Source: Candidatus Aminicenantota bacterium | GTDB taxonomy: Bacteria; Acidobacteriota; Aminicenantia; Aminicenantales; UBA4085 | Assembly (NCBI GenBank): GCA_003141555.1 | Contig: PLMN01000010.1 | Coordinates: forward strand, 157,714-221,713 | Length of the DNA stretch: 64,000 nt | Reading direction: 5' to 3' | Shown here: positions 49,472 to 58,877 of the stretch, in pieces | Layout: each line of letters starts with the position of its first letter | How positions within the stretch are numbered: position 1 is the stretch's first letter | Program-made: the position numbers and the translations under genes | Notes under the pieces: model-generated | The model's input: the letters and a program-made list of their open reading frames with translations, nothing else | The model's database searches: none | What the model was told of the DNA's origin: nothing

Positions 49472-50679
49472 AAATATTCATCCACACCATGTATTTCCTA
49501 CCCGAGTTCGGCAGCGCGCCGATCCTGATGAACGAGCTGGCCGAAGGGCTGGCCGACGGGGGGCACGAGGTCGAGGTCGTGACGACCCTGCCGCGGGCCC
49601 CGCGTAGCCGGGACTATGCCGGCCGCTTCCTCTGCCGGGAGCCGCGGTCCGGATTCGTCGCCCGCCGGGTCCTGACGAATTCCACGCATCACCACTTTGG
49701 GCGTCTGGCGGCCTGGTCGATCTACACCCTCTATACATTCCTCCATCTGGCCAAGGTCCGGCGAGGCGATGCCGTCTTCCTCCGCCTGCCGCCCCTCCAG
49801 CTCGGCGTGACCGGCATTCTGGCCCGCTATCTCCGCGGCGCCCGGGTGATGCTCAATGTCCAGGATATCCATCCCGACCTGTCGATCGAGTCGGGCCTAC
49901 TCCGCAACCGCCTGGCCATCAAGGCGGCCCTGGCCTTCGAGCGCTGGATCTACAGGCATCACAAGACCATCGTGGTCATCAGCGAAGGTTTCAAGAAAAA
50001 CTTGATAGCTAAAGGCGTGCCCGCCGCCAAGATTATGGTCCTTCCGAACTGGGTGGACACGGATTTTCTGCTGCCCCTGCCTAAGGCCAATCCCGTCTCG
50101 GAAAAGTTGGGGCTCGCCCGAAAATTCGTCATGATGTATTCTGGGACGATCAGCATCAGCAGCTATGCGACCCTGGTCCGGATTCTCGACGCCGCCGCCC
50201 TTATAAAGGACGATCCGGACATTCGAATCGCCATCGTCGGCGAAGGCTTCAAGGCGGCCGATCTCAAGGCCGAGGCGGCGCGGCGCGACCTGCCGAACGT
50301 GGTTTTCCTCCCGTTCCAGCCTTACGCGAACTTGCCCCGGCTTCTGGCCGCGGCCGACGCGCTCCTGGTGCCCCTCGACAAGGAGAAATCCCTGCTGTCC
50401 GTGCCCTCAAAGCTCTATAATTTCATGGCCGCCGGCCGGCCCGTCTTCGGCCTGGCCCATCGGGATTCCGAAGTTTTTCAGATCATCGAGGGCGCTGGCT
50501 GCGGACGGTGCGCCCCGCCGGATGACCCGGCGGAGATCGCGGCGGAGATCCGTCGGATGAAGGGTGATGCCGCGGGCCTGGAAGCCATGGGCGCCCGCGG
50601 GCGGGCTTACGCCCTGGAGCACGTTTCGCGCGGCGCGGTCGTGGCGGCGTTCGAGAAGCTGATGTCGGAAATGCCATGA
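49468..50679 (+). CDS. Glycosyltransferase family 4, WbuB-like
   Basis: 403 residues from GTG 49468, coupled to the polymerase gene by a four-base overlap. The N-terminal donor/acceptor domain includes YFLPEFGSAPILMNELAEGL and LNVQDIHPDLSIESG, which are typical of WbuB-type N-acetylfucosamine transferases. The C-terminal GT4 domain has KIMVLPNWVDTDFL, YSGTISISS and VPSKLYNFMAAGRPVFGL (ExxxxGxP-like region). It likely adds the second sugar of the repeat unit. It overlaps the sugar-phosphate transferase gene by four bases. Confidence 0.9.
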   Translation: MKIFIHTMYFLPEFGSAPILMNELAEGLADGGHEVEVVTTLPRAPRSRDYAGRFLCREPRSGFVARRVLTNSTHHHFGRLAAWSIYTLYTFLHLAKVRRGDAVFLRLPPLQLGVTGILARYLRGARVMLNVQDIHPDLSIESGLLRNRLAIKAALAFERWIYRHHKTIVVISEGFKKNLIAKGVPAAKIMVLPNWVDTDFLLPLPKANPVSEKLGLARKFVMMYSGTISISSYATLVRILDAAALIKDDPDIRIAIVGEGFKAADLKAEAARRDLPNVVFLPFQPYANLPRLLAAADALLVPLDKEKSLLSVPSKLYNFMAAGRPVFGLAHRDSEVFQIIEGAGCGRCAPPDDPAEIAAEIRRMKGDAAGLEAMGARGRAYALEHVSRGAVVAAFEKLMSEMP

Positions 50680-51296
50680 TGAAAGCCCTGTTCCTCAAGC
50701 GGCCGTTCGACATCGCGCTCTCGTCTGTCGGGATTCTGGTGTCGTCCCCGCTTTGGCTCGTCATCGCCGGCCTGATCAAGCTCGAGGATCATGGGCGGGT
50801 CTTCTACAAACAGGACCGGGTCGGCCGGAACGGCCTGGTGTTCAAAGTCATCAAGTTCCGGTCCATGATCCGGGACGCGGAGAAGGGAAGGGGCGCGGTC
50901 CAGGCCACGGCGCGCGATCCCCGGGTGACGAGGGTGGGCCGGGTCTTGAGAGGGACGGCCATGGACGAGTTGCCCCAGCTCCTCAATATCTTCAAGGGCG
51001 ACATGAGCTTCGTCGGCCCCCGCGCCCTCCGACCGCACGAGAAGGAGGTCCACGGCGACCCCGACACGCGCGACATCGAGGACATCCCGGGCTATGCCGC
51101 GCGGCATCGAGTCCGGCCCGGACTGACGGGGTTGACCCAGGTTTTCCTGCCGGGGGACACCCCCCGCCGAAAAAAATTCCGGGTGGACGCGCTCTATATC
51201 CGGAAGATGAGCTTCTGGTTCGACCTCAAGCTCATCCTGCTGTCATTCTGGATCACCTTCCGGGGCAAGTGGGAATCGCGCGAAAAGAAAATCTGA
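50676..51296 (+). CDS. Initiating sugar-phosphate transferase (bacterial sugar transferase family)
   Basis: 206 residues, the minimal PglC/WbaP-C-type phosphoglycosyl transferase. A single N-terminal membrane-embedded helix (LKRPFDIALSSVGILVSSPLW) is followed by the catalytic KLEDHG (family K/R-x-E-D/S-x-G-P), YKQDRVGRNG, KFRSM and DELPQLLNIFKGDMSFVGPR (the PQ and G-P-R motifs). It transfers a sugar-1-phosphate to undecaprenyl phosphate, starting repeat-unit synthesis. The gene is embedded between a GT4 and a flavoprotein gene. Confidence 0.95.
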   Translation: MMKALFLKRPFDIALSSVGILVSSPLWLVIAGLIKLEDHGRVFYKQDRVGRNGLVFKVIKFRSMIRDAEKGRGAVQATARDPRVTRVGRVLRGTAMDELPQLLNIFKGDMSFVGPRALRPHEKEVHGDPDTRDIEDIPGYAARHRVRPGLTGLTQVFLPGDTPRRKKFRVDALYIRKMSFWFDLKLILLSFWITFRGKWESREKKI

Positions 51297-51401
51297 GGTT
51301 TTTTGCCTTCGGAATTGTCATTTTTTGTCAAAATTGAGTTGCTTGAAGACGTGGATTGTCATTATAATAATCTTCAAAATGAGCGGATTCGAGGAATAGA
51401 A

Positions 51402-52604
51402 ATGGCGCCGCAGACTTCTCACGATGTCCTGGTCGTCGGCGGCGGGCCGAGCGGACTTTACGCCTCTTGGCTCCTGGCCCGGCAAGGGTTGCGGGTGCTC
51501 GTGCTCGAGCGAAAGCGCGAGATCGGAGCCGATGTGATCTGCGCGGGAATCGTCGGCCAGGAGATCTTCCGGGAGTTCGACATTTCGAAGGACTCCGTCC
51601 TCCGCGAATTGCGGACGGTGAATCTTGTTTCAGCCACGGGCTCGACCTTCCTTTATCAGCACCCTTCGGTCTTCGCCTCCGTCGTGGACCGTCAGAGATT
51701 CGACCAGTCCCTGGCCGACAAGGCCCGCGCCGCGGGCGCCGACATCGCCACGTCCGCGCGGGTCTATGACGTCCTGTCCGGCGACGACCGAGTCCGGCTG
51801 CTCGTCAAAAGGAACGACGCGGAGACCGAGGAATATTCATCCCCGATCGCCATTCTCGCCACGGGCATCGACCACCGCCTGAACGAGCGCCTCGGCTTGG
51901 GGATCCCCCGCGATTACATCATCGGCGCGCAGGCGGAGCTTGAAACAGCGAGCGATCGGGAGACGGCCATTTTCATTGGCAAGTCCATATCGCCGGGCGG
52001 CTTCGGATGGGCCGTCCCATCCGCCACGGGGAAGGTCCGGGTCGGCCTTCTGACTTCCGGAGAGCCGCGCTTTTGGTTAGAGAACATGGTCCGCAGGTTC
52101 TACCCGGAGTTCTCGCCGGCCGTCGACCGGGCCCGCATCCGGGTCAAGCCCATCGTCCAGGGGCTGGTCTCAAAATCCTACGGCGACAACCTCCTGGCCC
52201 TCGGCGAAGCTGCCGGCCAGGTGAAGACGACGACCGGGGGGGGGATCTATTACGGCCTCGTCGGCGCCCGGATCGCCGCCGACGTCGTCCTCAAGAATTT
52301 CCCGAGCCGTTCGTTCACCAAACGGCGGCTGGCCGAATACGAGCGGACGTGGCGGCGCGCCCTGCAGAAAGAAATCGTGATCGGCCATTACGCCCGCAAG
52401 GTTTATTCCCGCTTCAGTGACAAGCAAATCGATCGGCTGTTCGATCTGGCCCGGACAGACGGGATCGTGCCCCACGTCCAGGCCACCGGCAACTTCGACT
52501 GGCAGAGCCGGCTGATCGTCGAGCTCGCCAGGAAGGTGCCGCCTTTTTCGTACTTCAAGGAGATCCGGGACAAGTTGGCCGTACTGGATAGCCACGGGTC
52601 CTAG
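51402..52604 (+). CDS. Geranylgeranyl reductase-family flavoprotein
   Basis: 400 residues from ATG 51402, preceded by GAGGA. The FAD-binding motif VLVVGGGPSGLYASWLLA is at about 9-26, followed by E of strand two (VLERKREIG). GGFGWAVPSATGKVRVGL and LLALGEAAGQVKTTTGGGIYYGL are the conserved blocks of geranylgeranyl-reductase-type enzymes, which saturate polyprenyl chains or oxidise related substrates. Placement in a polysaccharide operon suggests reduction of the polyprenyl carrier lipid or halogenase/oxidase action on a sugar; the former is only an inference. A TATAAT at 51363-51368 may be an internal promoter. Confidence 0.82.
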   Translation: MAPQTSHDVLVVGGGPSGLYASWLLARQGLRVLVLERKREIGADVICAGIVGQEIFREFDISKDSVLRELRTVNLVSATGSTFLYQHPSVFASVVDRQRFDQSLADKARAAGADIATSARVYDVLSGDDRVRLLVKRNDAETEEYSSPIAILATGIDHRLNERLGLGIPRDYIIGAQAELETASDRETAIFIGKSISPGGFGWAVPSATGKVRVGLLTSGEPRFWLENMVRRFYPEFSPAVDRARIRVKPIVQGLVSKSYGDNLLALGEAAGQVKTTTGGGIYYGLVGARIAADVVLKNFPSRSFTKRRLAEYERTWRRALQKEIVIGHYARKVYSRFSDKQIDRLFDLARTDGIVPHVQATGNFDWQSRLIVELARKVPPFSYFKEIRDKLAVLDSHGS

Positions 52605-52626
52605 GTCTTACGACTCCGGTTCATAG

Positions 52627-53877
52627 ATGCCTGTATTCAAGCGCCGCGTGGGGGTGTTTCTCCTGACGTTGCTCGCCGTAGGGAGTGCCTTCGGCCAGAG
52701 CTATGTCGCCTTCGGGGACGAATGGCGGCGGATCGTCGAAACCCTCCGCTTCTCGCTCGGACCGATCAAGATCGATCCCGTATTCGGCCTCAGCAATATA
52801 GGATACGACGACAACATCTATTATGAGAACGCCGGGGTGGGCGATTACACAGGAACCTTGTCGCTCGACGTGAAGGCGTATCTTCCCTTCCGGCGCTCGC
52901 TCATCCTCTATGTCGAAGAGAATCCGGGATACAACTTCTATCTCCATCAAACGCGCGAACGCTTCCTGACCAACATGTATGGCGCGGGGCTGAAGTATCT
53001 TCTTTTCAACCGGTTCGTGCTGACTGGCTCCTTCCAGTCTGCGGAGAGCCAGCGGCGGCAGACGGCGGAGCTCGGCCGTCCGACGCGGGACACGTCTCGG
53101 ATCTTTTCGGCGGGACTCTATTACGAAACCGCGCGGAAAACTTCCTTGGGGTTGTCCGTTCAATCTAACACGCTTTCGTTCGAGGACGTCCAGACCGCCG
53201 ACGGGACGATCCCGCTGTCCCAGACGCTGAACCACTTAGAGCGAAGCGCGTTCCTGGAATTCTATTACCGCGTGTTTTCGGACAGCACGTTCTTCCTCCG
53301 GGGAGGCGCCACGCGGTACCTGTTCCAGAGCGCGATCGCATCGGATCGGGATTCGACGTCGTACCAGGCCTACGCGGGCCTCCGGCTTCCGCTCGTCGGC
53401 CCCCTCCGGGGCACGATCGCCATCGGCTATAAGACGCTCATTCCCCGCCTGGGGACGCTATCGAGCTACGCGGGCGTCGTGGGCAATACCGAGGTCGAGG
53501 CCCGCTTCGGGTGGTTCAGCCTCCGCGGCCTCTATCAGCGCGACATCCAGTTTTCCTGTTACGGCGACGCCTTCGCCTATTTCGGAAACCGATATTCGGG
53601 CGGGCTCTCACTCTATCCTTTGAGTTTTCTGAGGCTCGATTACGGCTACGAGACCGACGTTTGGGACTACCCCGACATCTGGAACGCCCTGGCGGACTCC
53701 GTAGGGCAGTCCCATCGGCAGGATACGGTGACCCTACGCACGGCGGGGATCATCGTCCGCCTGTTCCGGACGACGGGAATCGGGATCACCTATAACAGGT
53801 CGGTCTGGACGTCGACGGTTGCCGGCTTCGATCGGAAAAGGAATTATATCGCGGCTTACATCACCCATGACTTTTAA
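52627..53877 (+). CDS. Outer-membrane beta-barrel protein of the polysaccharide operon
   Basis: 416 residues with a signal peptide (VFLLTLLAVGSAFGQ). The mature protein is an almost unbroken series of alternating hydrophobic strands rich in Tyr, Gly and Arg (for example FGLSNIGYDDNIYYENAG, and LFRTTGIGITYNRSVW) ending in YITHDF with a terminal Phe, the outer-membrane assembly signal. The phrase YDDNIYYENAG is typical of barrels in exopolysaccharide/exosortase-type loci (BBP2 family). It may form or assist the secretion pore, or anchor the polymer. It precedes wza. Confidence 0.78.
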   Translation: MPVFKRRVGVFLLTLLAVGSAFGQSYVAFGDEWRRIVETLRFSLGPIKIDPVFGLSNIGYDDNIYYENAGVGDYTGTLSLDVKAYLPFRRSLILYVEENPGYNFYLHQTRERFLTNMYGAGLKYLLFNRFVLTGSFQSAESQRRQTAELGRPTRDTSRIFSAGLYYETARKTSLGLSVQSNTLSFEDVQTADGTIPLSQTLNHLERSAFLEFYYRVFSDSTFFLRGGATRYLFQSAIASDRDSTSYQAYAGLRLPLVGPLRGTIAIGYKTLIPRLGTLSSYAGVVGNTEVEARFGWFSLRGLYQRDIQFSCYGDAFAYFGNRYSGGLSLYPLSFLRLDYGYETDVWDYPDIWNALADSVGQSHRQDTVTLRTAGIIVRLFRTTGIGITYNRSVWTSTVAGFDRKRNYIAAYITHDF

Positions 53878-53944
53878 GGCCGCCCGGGGAGCCGGGGGGA
53901 ATTCGCGTTCCCTCGCGGTCCGTTCGGGAGCGAAGGAGAACGAT

Positions 53945-54802
53945 ATGCGACGCCTGATATTCATCATAGGGGTCTTAGGACTCCTGTCCACCCTGGCCGC
54001 CGGCCAGGACGCGGCTCCGGTGGGCGGGCTCCAGGTCCCCAACGAATACAAGATCGGACCCAAGGACCTGCTGGACATCCGGTTTTACGGCCAGGAGAAG
54101 CTGAACGCCTTGGTCCGCGTTTCGGAGCAGGGCAAAGTCACTCTGACTTGGCTCAACGAGGTCGAGGTCAACGGACTGACGGCCGCCCAGCTCGAAAAGA
54201 AACTGGTCAGCTTGTACAAAGAGGGAAAATTCTTGGTGGATCCCCAGATATCGGTCTTTATCAGGGAGATGCGGAGCAACCGAGTGTCCATCGTGGGCGC
54301 GGTCCAAAAGCCGGCCGCCTACGAGCTCCTCGGACGGCAGACCCTCCTCGGTCTGATCTCAGAAGCGGGCGGCTTGACCAAGGAGGCGGCCAAGGAGATC
54401 ATCATCCTCCGGACAGTCGCAGATGCCACCTCGATCCGCCTGACCATCTCGGTGGACGAGCTCATGAACCAGGGCGATCCCAAGACCAACATCGCTCTCG
54501 AGCCGGGGGATATCATCAACGTTCAGGTCGACAAGACCGTCCAGATCTATGTCTTCGGACAGGTCAAGAACCCGAGCGCTCTCAACGTCCTGCGGTCCAA
54601 TATCCCGACCCTGATGCAGGCGATCGCTCAAGCCGGTGGCTTCACGGAGCGGGCTAAGAAGTCCAGCGTCCTCGTCCGCCGCCGTGAGGCCAATGGGAAG
54701 GAGAAAGAGTTCCGGATCAACGTCAAGGACATCCTGGCCGGCAAGCCCGATTTCCAGCTCCAGGAGGGAGATACAATCTTCGTCGAAGAAACCTGGCTCT
54801 GA
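53945..54802 (+). CDS. wza: Polysaccharide export protein, Wza-like
   Basis: 285 residues from ATG 53945 with AAGGAG upstream. It has a signal peptide (FIIGVLGLLSTLAAGQ) without a lipobox cysteine, unlike E. coli Wza. The Poly_export domain (about 33-115: YKIGPKDLLDIRFYGQE, PQISVFIRE) is followed by two SLBB domains (RVSIVGAVQKPAAYELL; IYVFGQVKNPSALNVL). It forms the periplasmic/outer-membrane channel for polymer export. The short length means it probably relies on another outer-membrane partner, perhaps the barrel encoded immediately upstream. Confidence 0.93.
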   Translation: MRRLIFIIGVLGLLSTLAAGQDAAPVGGLQVPNEYKIGPKDLLDIRFYGQEKLNALVRVSEQGKVTLTWLNEVEVNGLTAAQLEKKLVSLYKEGKFLVDPQISVFIREMRSNRVSIVGAVQKPAAYELLGRQTLLGLISEAGGLTKEAAKEIIILRTVADATSIRLTISVDELMNQGDPKTNIALEPGDIINVQVDKTVQIYVFGQVKNPSALNVLRSNIPTLMQAIAQAGGFTERAKKSSVLVRRREANGKEKEFRINVKDILAGKPDFQLQEGDTIFVEETWL

Positions 54803-54986
54803 GGCCCTCGCCTTTAGGGGGGAGGCCGGAGGAGGAAATATCACCCTCCGATTCCCCGCGGGCGACGATTGCCCGCCTGAGAGGCGGAGGCTATGATGGC
54901 TTCGACCATGAGAACATGTGCGGTTTCCTTACCTCTCGGCCCGGCGGCCGCGGACTCCGCCAACCCGAAGAAAGTGAGCGACGGCG

Positions 54987-57335
54987 ATGGCTCGAATTAC
55001 TGACGATCGTCTGAAGAAGGATTTCCAGGCCGATCTCCTCGAATACTGGCGGATCCTCGTCAAGAGGAAATGGGCCATCTTCAGCGTCATCACCATTCTC
55101 GTGGTCCTGTCACTCGTCTATTCGCTCACCGCGACTCCCACCTACAAGGCTGTCTCCAACATCTTGATCGAGGAGCCGACGTCCAATGCCCTGACCCTCC
55201 AGGACATCTTGAGCCAGTCCGGATCGTCCAACGGGCTGACGACCACGTTTTTCAACACGCAGCTCAAGATTATCGGCAGCAGGACCCTCGCGGAACGCGT
55301 GGCGAAGAAAATGAACCTCGCCGCCCGTCCCGAGCTCCAAGCTCCGGTCCGGCTCAGCTCGAGCCTCTTCCAGAACCTCAAAAGCGTCCTGACCCTGAAA
55401 TGGTTGTCCCGGAGCGGATCGGCGGGCGAACCGACTAACCCGCAGGCGGTCCCGGCCGATCCCTATTCCCCTTATATCATCATGATCCAGAGGGGGATCT
55501 CCATCTCGCCGGTCTCGGAAACGAACCTGGTCGAAGTCAGCTTCAAATCGGTGTATCCCCGAATGGCGACGGACATCGTCAACATGCTCATCGACGAGTT
55601 CGTCCGGTTCACGATCGAGACCCGCTACGAGGCCACGCAGCAGACCTCGGAATTCCTGAACGAGCAGATCGCCCAGCTCCGGGACGAGCTCGCGGCCAAG
55701 GAGAGGGAGCTTCAGCGCTACGGCGAGGACAAGAAGCTCCTGTCGCTCAACGAAAAGGAGAGTAACGTCGTCAGCAAGTACACCGAGGTCACCAAAGCCT
55801 ACACCGACGCGACGATCAAACGGATCAAGGCCGAGGCCGACCTCCAGCAGCTCAGGTCCCTCAGGCTCGACTCCCCGCCCGAGTTCGTCGGCAACCCCCT
55901 CGTCCAGACCCTGCGCACGGCGTACGCCCAGCAAAAGAGCGAGTACGACGAGAAGAGCAAATCGCTCGGCCCCGGGCACCCCGACATGATCCAGCTCAAG
56001 GCAAAAATGGATAGTACGGGGTCCGAGCTCACGAGCGAGGTCGCGAAGGCGGTCAGCGCCCAGGAGGCCGAGCTCCGGGCCGACCAGAGCAATGAGGCCT
56101 CGCTGAAGAATCTCCAGGAGACGCAGCGCGTGGACGTGGCCAGGACGAACAATGACGCTATCCTTTATCGCAGCCTCCAGATCGACATCGACAACAAGAA
56201 GACCCTCTTGAACCAGATGGTGGCCAAGCAGAATGAGGCCCTGGTCTCGGCCCGGATGACCGGGATGGGGACGAGCTACATCAAGATCGTCGACCGGGCC
56301 ATCGTCCCGGACAAGCCGGTCGGACCGATCCCCCTCCGAAATGCGGCCATAGCCCTCATCCTGGGCATGATCTTCGGCGTCGGGTTCGCTTTCCTCGCGG
56401 ACTTCATCGACAACACGATCAAGGAGCCCGAGGATATGGAGCACCTGACCGGGCTTCCGTCCTTGGGCGTGATCCCGCAGTTCATTGTCAACGGAACGGG
56501 CCGGAAATACGGGTACACTTCCCGGTACGGGTATCGCTACCGATATCGGTACGGAAAATCACGAAACGCCGCCGAGGACGAGAAGATGGCCGGCATCACC
56601 GAAGTCGAGCTCATCAACCACCTCTTCCCGAGAATCAACATCGCCGAGGACTACCGGACGGTCAGAACATCGATCCTATTCTCGCTCCCGGACAAGGGGC
56701 CGAAAGCGATGATGTTTACCAGCAGCTCGCCCCAGGAGGGAAAGTCGGCGACGGTGGCTAACCTGGCCATCTCCTTCGCCCAGCTCGGGGTGAAGGTCGT
56801 TGCCGTCGACGCCGACCTGCGCAAGCCGCGCCTGAACAAGATCTTTAAGGTCAAGAACACGGCCGGGCTGAGCGATTATTTGACCGAGCGCCGGAGCCTT
56901 GACGATGTCATCCAGAAGACGGCCGTGGACCACTTCTGGCTCATCCCGAGCGGCTCGCACCCGCCGAACCCCGCCGAGCTGCTGAACTCCGAGAGGATGA
57001 AGGAGCTCGTCCGCCTGCTGAAGGACCGCTTCGACGTGGTCCTGATCGACACGCCGCCGGTCATGGCCGTCATCGATCCGGTCATCGTCAGCTCATACGT
57101 CGACAGCACGGTGATCGTCCTCCGGACCGGCAAGGCCGCCCGCAAGCCCGTGCTCCGGACGGTGAGCGAGCTCCGCCGGGCCCAGGCCAAGATCATCGGG
57201 GTGGTCTTCAACGGGGCCAAGGCCCGGGTCCATTCCCGCTACGGGCGCTACTCGCAGAACTATATGAATGAATATTATCAGGAGAAGCCCGCGGAGGAAC
57301 TCGCCCCCGCCGGGGCGAAAAGGAAGACCGCATGA
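54987..57335 (+). CDS. wzc: Polysaccharide co-polymerase/tyrosine kinase, Wzc-like (BY-kinase)
   Basis: 782 residues. Wzz domain with two membrane helices (about 30-50 and 455-475) flanks a long periplasmic coiled coil (about 215-420). The cytoplasmic BY-kinase has Walker A SSSPQEGKSATVANLA (about 577-592), Walker A' VVAVDADLRKPR (about 604-615) and Walker B VVLIDTPPV (about 683-691). It has a C-terminal tyrosine cluster RYGRYSQNYMNEYY. Autophosphorylation cycles control chain length and export. An extra arginine/tyrosine repeat sits between the second membrane helix and the kinase (about residues 505-525). It is 184 bases after wza and overlaps the next gene. Confidence 0.94.
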   Translation: MARITDDRLKKDFQADLLEYWRILVKRKWAIFSVITILVVLSLVYSLTATPTYKAVSNILIEEPTSNALTLQDILSQSGSSNGLTTTFFNTQLKIIGSRTLAERVAKKMNLAARPELQAPVRLSSSLFQNLKSVLTLKWLSRSGSAGEPTNPQAVPADPYSPYIIMIQRGISISPVSETNLVEVSFKSVYPRMATDIVNMLIDEFVRFTIETRYEATQQTSEFLNEQIAQLRDELAAKERELQRYGEDKKLLSLNEKESNVVSKYTEVTKAYTDATIKRIKAEADLQQLRSLRLDSPPEFVGNPLVQTLRTAYAQQKSEYDEKSKSLGPGHPDMIQLKAKMDSTGSELTSEVAKAVSAQEAELRADQSNEASLKNLQETQRVDVARTNNDAILYRSLQIDIDNKKTLLNQMVAKQNEALVSARMTGMGTSYIKIVDRAIVPDKPVGPIPLRNAAIALILGMIFGVGFAFLADFIDNTIKEPEDMEHLTGLPSLGVIPQFIVNGTGRKYGYTSRYGYRYRYRYGKSRNAAEDEKMAGITEVELINHLFPRINIAEDYRTVRTSILFSLPDKGPKAMMFTSSSPQEGKSATVANLAISFAQLGVKVVAVDADLRKPRLNKIFKVKNTAGLSDYLTERRSLDDVIQKTAVDHFWLIPSGSHPPNPAELLNSERMKELVRLLKDRFDVVLIDTPPVMAVIDPVIVSSYVDSTVIVLRTGKAARKPVLRTVSELRRAQAKIIGVVFNGAKARVHSRYGRYSQNYMNEYYQEKPAEELAPAGAKRKTA

Positions 57336-58876
57336 GGGATCCCGAGTACCCGGAATCCGTCCCGGCCCGTTCCGTCCGGCCGGCGTATGATCGCTACGGC
57401 CGGACAGCGGCGGCTCCGCCGGCGACCCGGAGCCGGACCGCCGCGGAGGCCGATGCGGCCCCGCCGCTGTCGGCCAAGGACCGGATGCTGCGGCGGATCA
57501 TCGAGTTCGGCCTCCTTGCCCTGCTCGTCTTTAGTCCCCTGCCGATCGGCTCGGTGGAGGACGGCCCGATCATGGTCATTGAGCTCGCGGCGGTCGCCTT
57601 GACGATCCTGTACTACCTCATGGACAAGCCCCCGCATATCAACGCCGCGCTGAAGCCCAAGCTTCGGTGGCCTCGGTTGTTCTTCGGGCTGCTGCTGGCC
57701 TTTATGGCCATCCAGATCATTCCCCTGCCGACGGCGCTGGTCAAAATCCTCTCGCCCAAGGCGTTCGCCCTCCGCCAGCAGTTCCTGCCGGCCGGGCCGG
57801 GGGAATGGATGAGCCTTTCGCTCCTGCCGGCCCGGACGTTTAAGGCCGTCCTCGAGTTCGGGGCTTACGTCCTTATCGGGTTCCTGGTCGTGCGGACCAT
57901 GACCCACGCCCGCCAGGTCCGGCGCTTGATTGCCGTCCTGATCGCGATGGGCGTCTTCCAGGTTTTCTACGGGCTGTTCGAGCTCACCCAGCAGGCTCCC
58001 CGTGTCCTATTTTATCCCAAGCAGTTTATGTTGGGATCGCCCACGGGAACATTCGTCAATCGCAACCACTTTTCCGGCTACCTGGAGATGATCATCCCTC
58101 TGGCCATCGGCCTCATCTTGTCGCGGGCGGGCGTGTTCTCGCTTCAGGGCAAGAAATGGCGGGAGAAGATCGCCCTCCTGACGGCCAAAGGGGCCTTCGT
58201 CAACATTCTGATCCTTGCGGCCCTGTTCGTCTTGTTCCTGGGCGTCCTGAAATCGAACTCCCGCGCCGGGACCTTCATCCTGGCCTTGACCTTCCTCCTC
58301 GTCTTCGGCATGACGGCCTTCTCCTTCAGCGGCGCCCGCGATCAACAGCTCTGGGTCCGGACCCTCCTCCGGGGGATGGCGAGCATGATCGTTCTCCTGG
58401 TCCTGTACTTCGGCTTCGACGCCACGGTCCGGCGCTTCTCGGCCGACAATCTTCTCCAGGACGGCCGGCCGAAATATTGGAGCAGCGTCCTGACCATGGT
58501 CGGTGATTTTCCGCTCCTTGGGTCGGGATACGGGACGTTTCCGTCCGTTTTTTCCGTCTACGAGGACCCGGCGCTGGAGAACCCCATCGTCCACGCCCAC
58601 AACGACTACTTGGAAAACATGGCCGAGCTCGGACTCCCGGGATTCGGACTGCTGATGGCCGGCGTCCTGGCTCTTTTCGTTTTGGCGTTCCGGACGTGGA
58701 GCGAGCGCCACAACCCGGAGGTGAAAGGCCTGGCGCTCGGCTGCCTCGTCTCGGTCGCGGCAATGCTGTTCCACAGCGTTACCGATTTCAACCTTCACAT
58801 CCCGGCCAATGTCCTGCTCTTCACGGTCGTCCTCTCCCTGGCCTTCGGCACGGCCTTCTATCGAAAGGCGCACTGA
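57332..58876 (+). CDS. Second O-antigen polymerase/ligase-like membrane protein
   Basis: 514 residues, overlapping wzc by four bases. An unusual 50-residue cytoplasmic Arg/Ala/Pro-rich N-terminus is followed by about twelve helices. Wzy_C motifs are GTFVNRNHFSGYLEMIIPLA, LKSNSRAGTFILALTFLL and, in the large periplasmic loop, GSGYGTFPSVFSVYE and VHAHNDYLENMAELGLPGFG. The NRNHFSGYL sequence is characteristic of polymerases in exopolysaccharide loci. With the Wzy encoded at 48251 the operon has two polymerase/ligase candidates, so one may be a ligase. The next gene starts one base after the stop. Confidence 0.86.
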   Translation: MRDPEYPESVPARSVRPAYDRYGRTAAAPPATRSRTAAEADAAPPLSAKDRMLRRIIEFGLLALLVFSPLPIGSVEDGPIMVIELAAVALTILYYLMDKPPHINAALKPKLRWPRLFFGLLLAFMAIQIIPLPTALVKILSPKAFALRQQFLPAGPGEWMSLSLLPARTFKAVLEFGAYVLIGFLVVRTMTHARQVRRLIAVLIAMGVFQVFYGLFELTQQAPRVLFYPKQFMLGSPTGTFVNRNHFSGYLEMIIPLAIGLILSRAGVFSLQGKKWREKIALLTAKGAFVNILILAALFVLFLGVLKSNSRAGTFILALTFLLVFGMTAFSFSGARDQQLWVRTLLRGMASMIVLLVLYFGFDATVRRFSADNLLQDGRPKYWSSVLTMVGDFPLLGSGYGTFPSVFSVYEDPALENPIVHAHNDYLENMAELGLPGFGLLMAGVLALFVLAFRTWSERHNPEVKGLALGCLVSVAAMLFHSVTDFNLHIPANVLLFTVVLSLAFGTAFYRKAH

Positions 58877-58877
58877 C

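Noticed and set aside
54803..54986. Structured RNA in the wza-wzc gap resembling part of the leader at 45500-45600
   Set aside because: Both share GGAGG-rich stems around AATATC and a GCGA-TTGCCC segment, but the pairing differs and no known riboswitch core (c-di-GMP, GEMM) could be aligned. I could not support a feature by eye.
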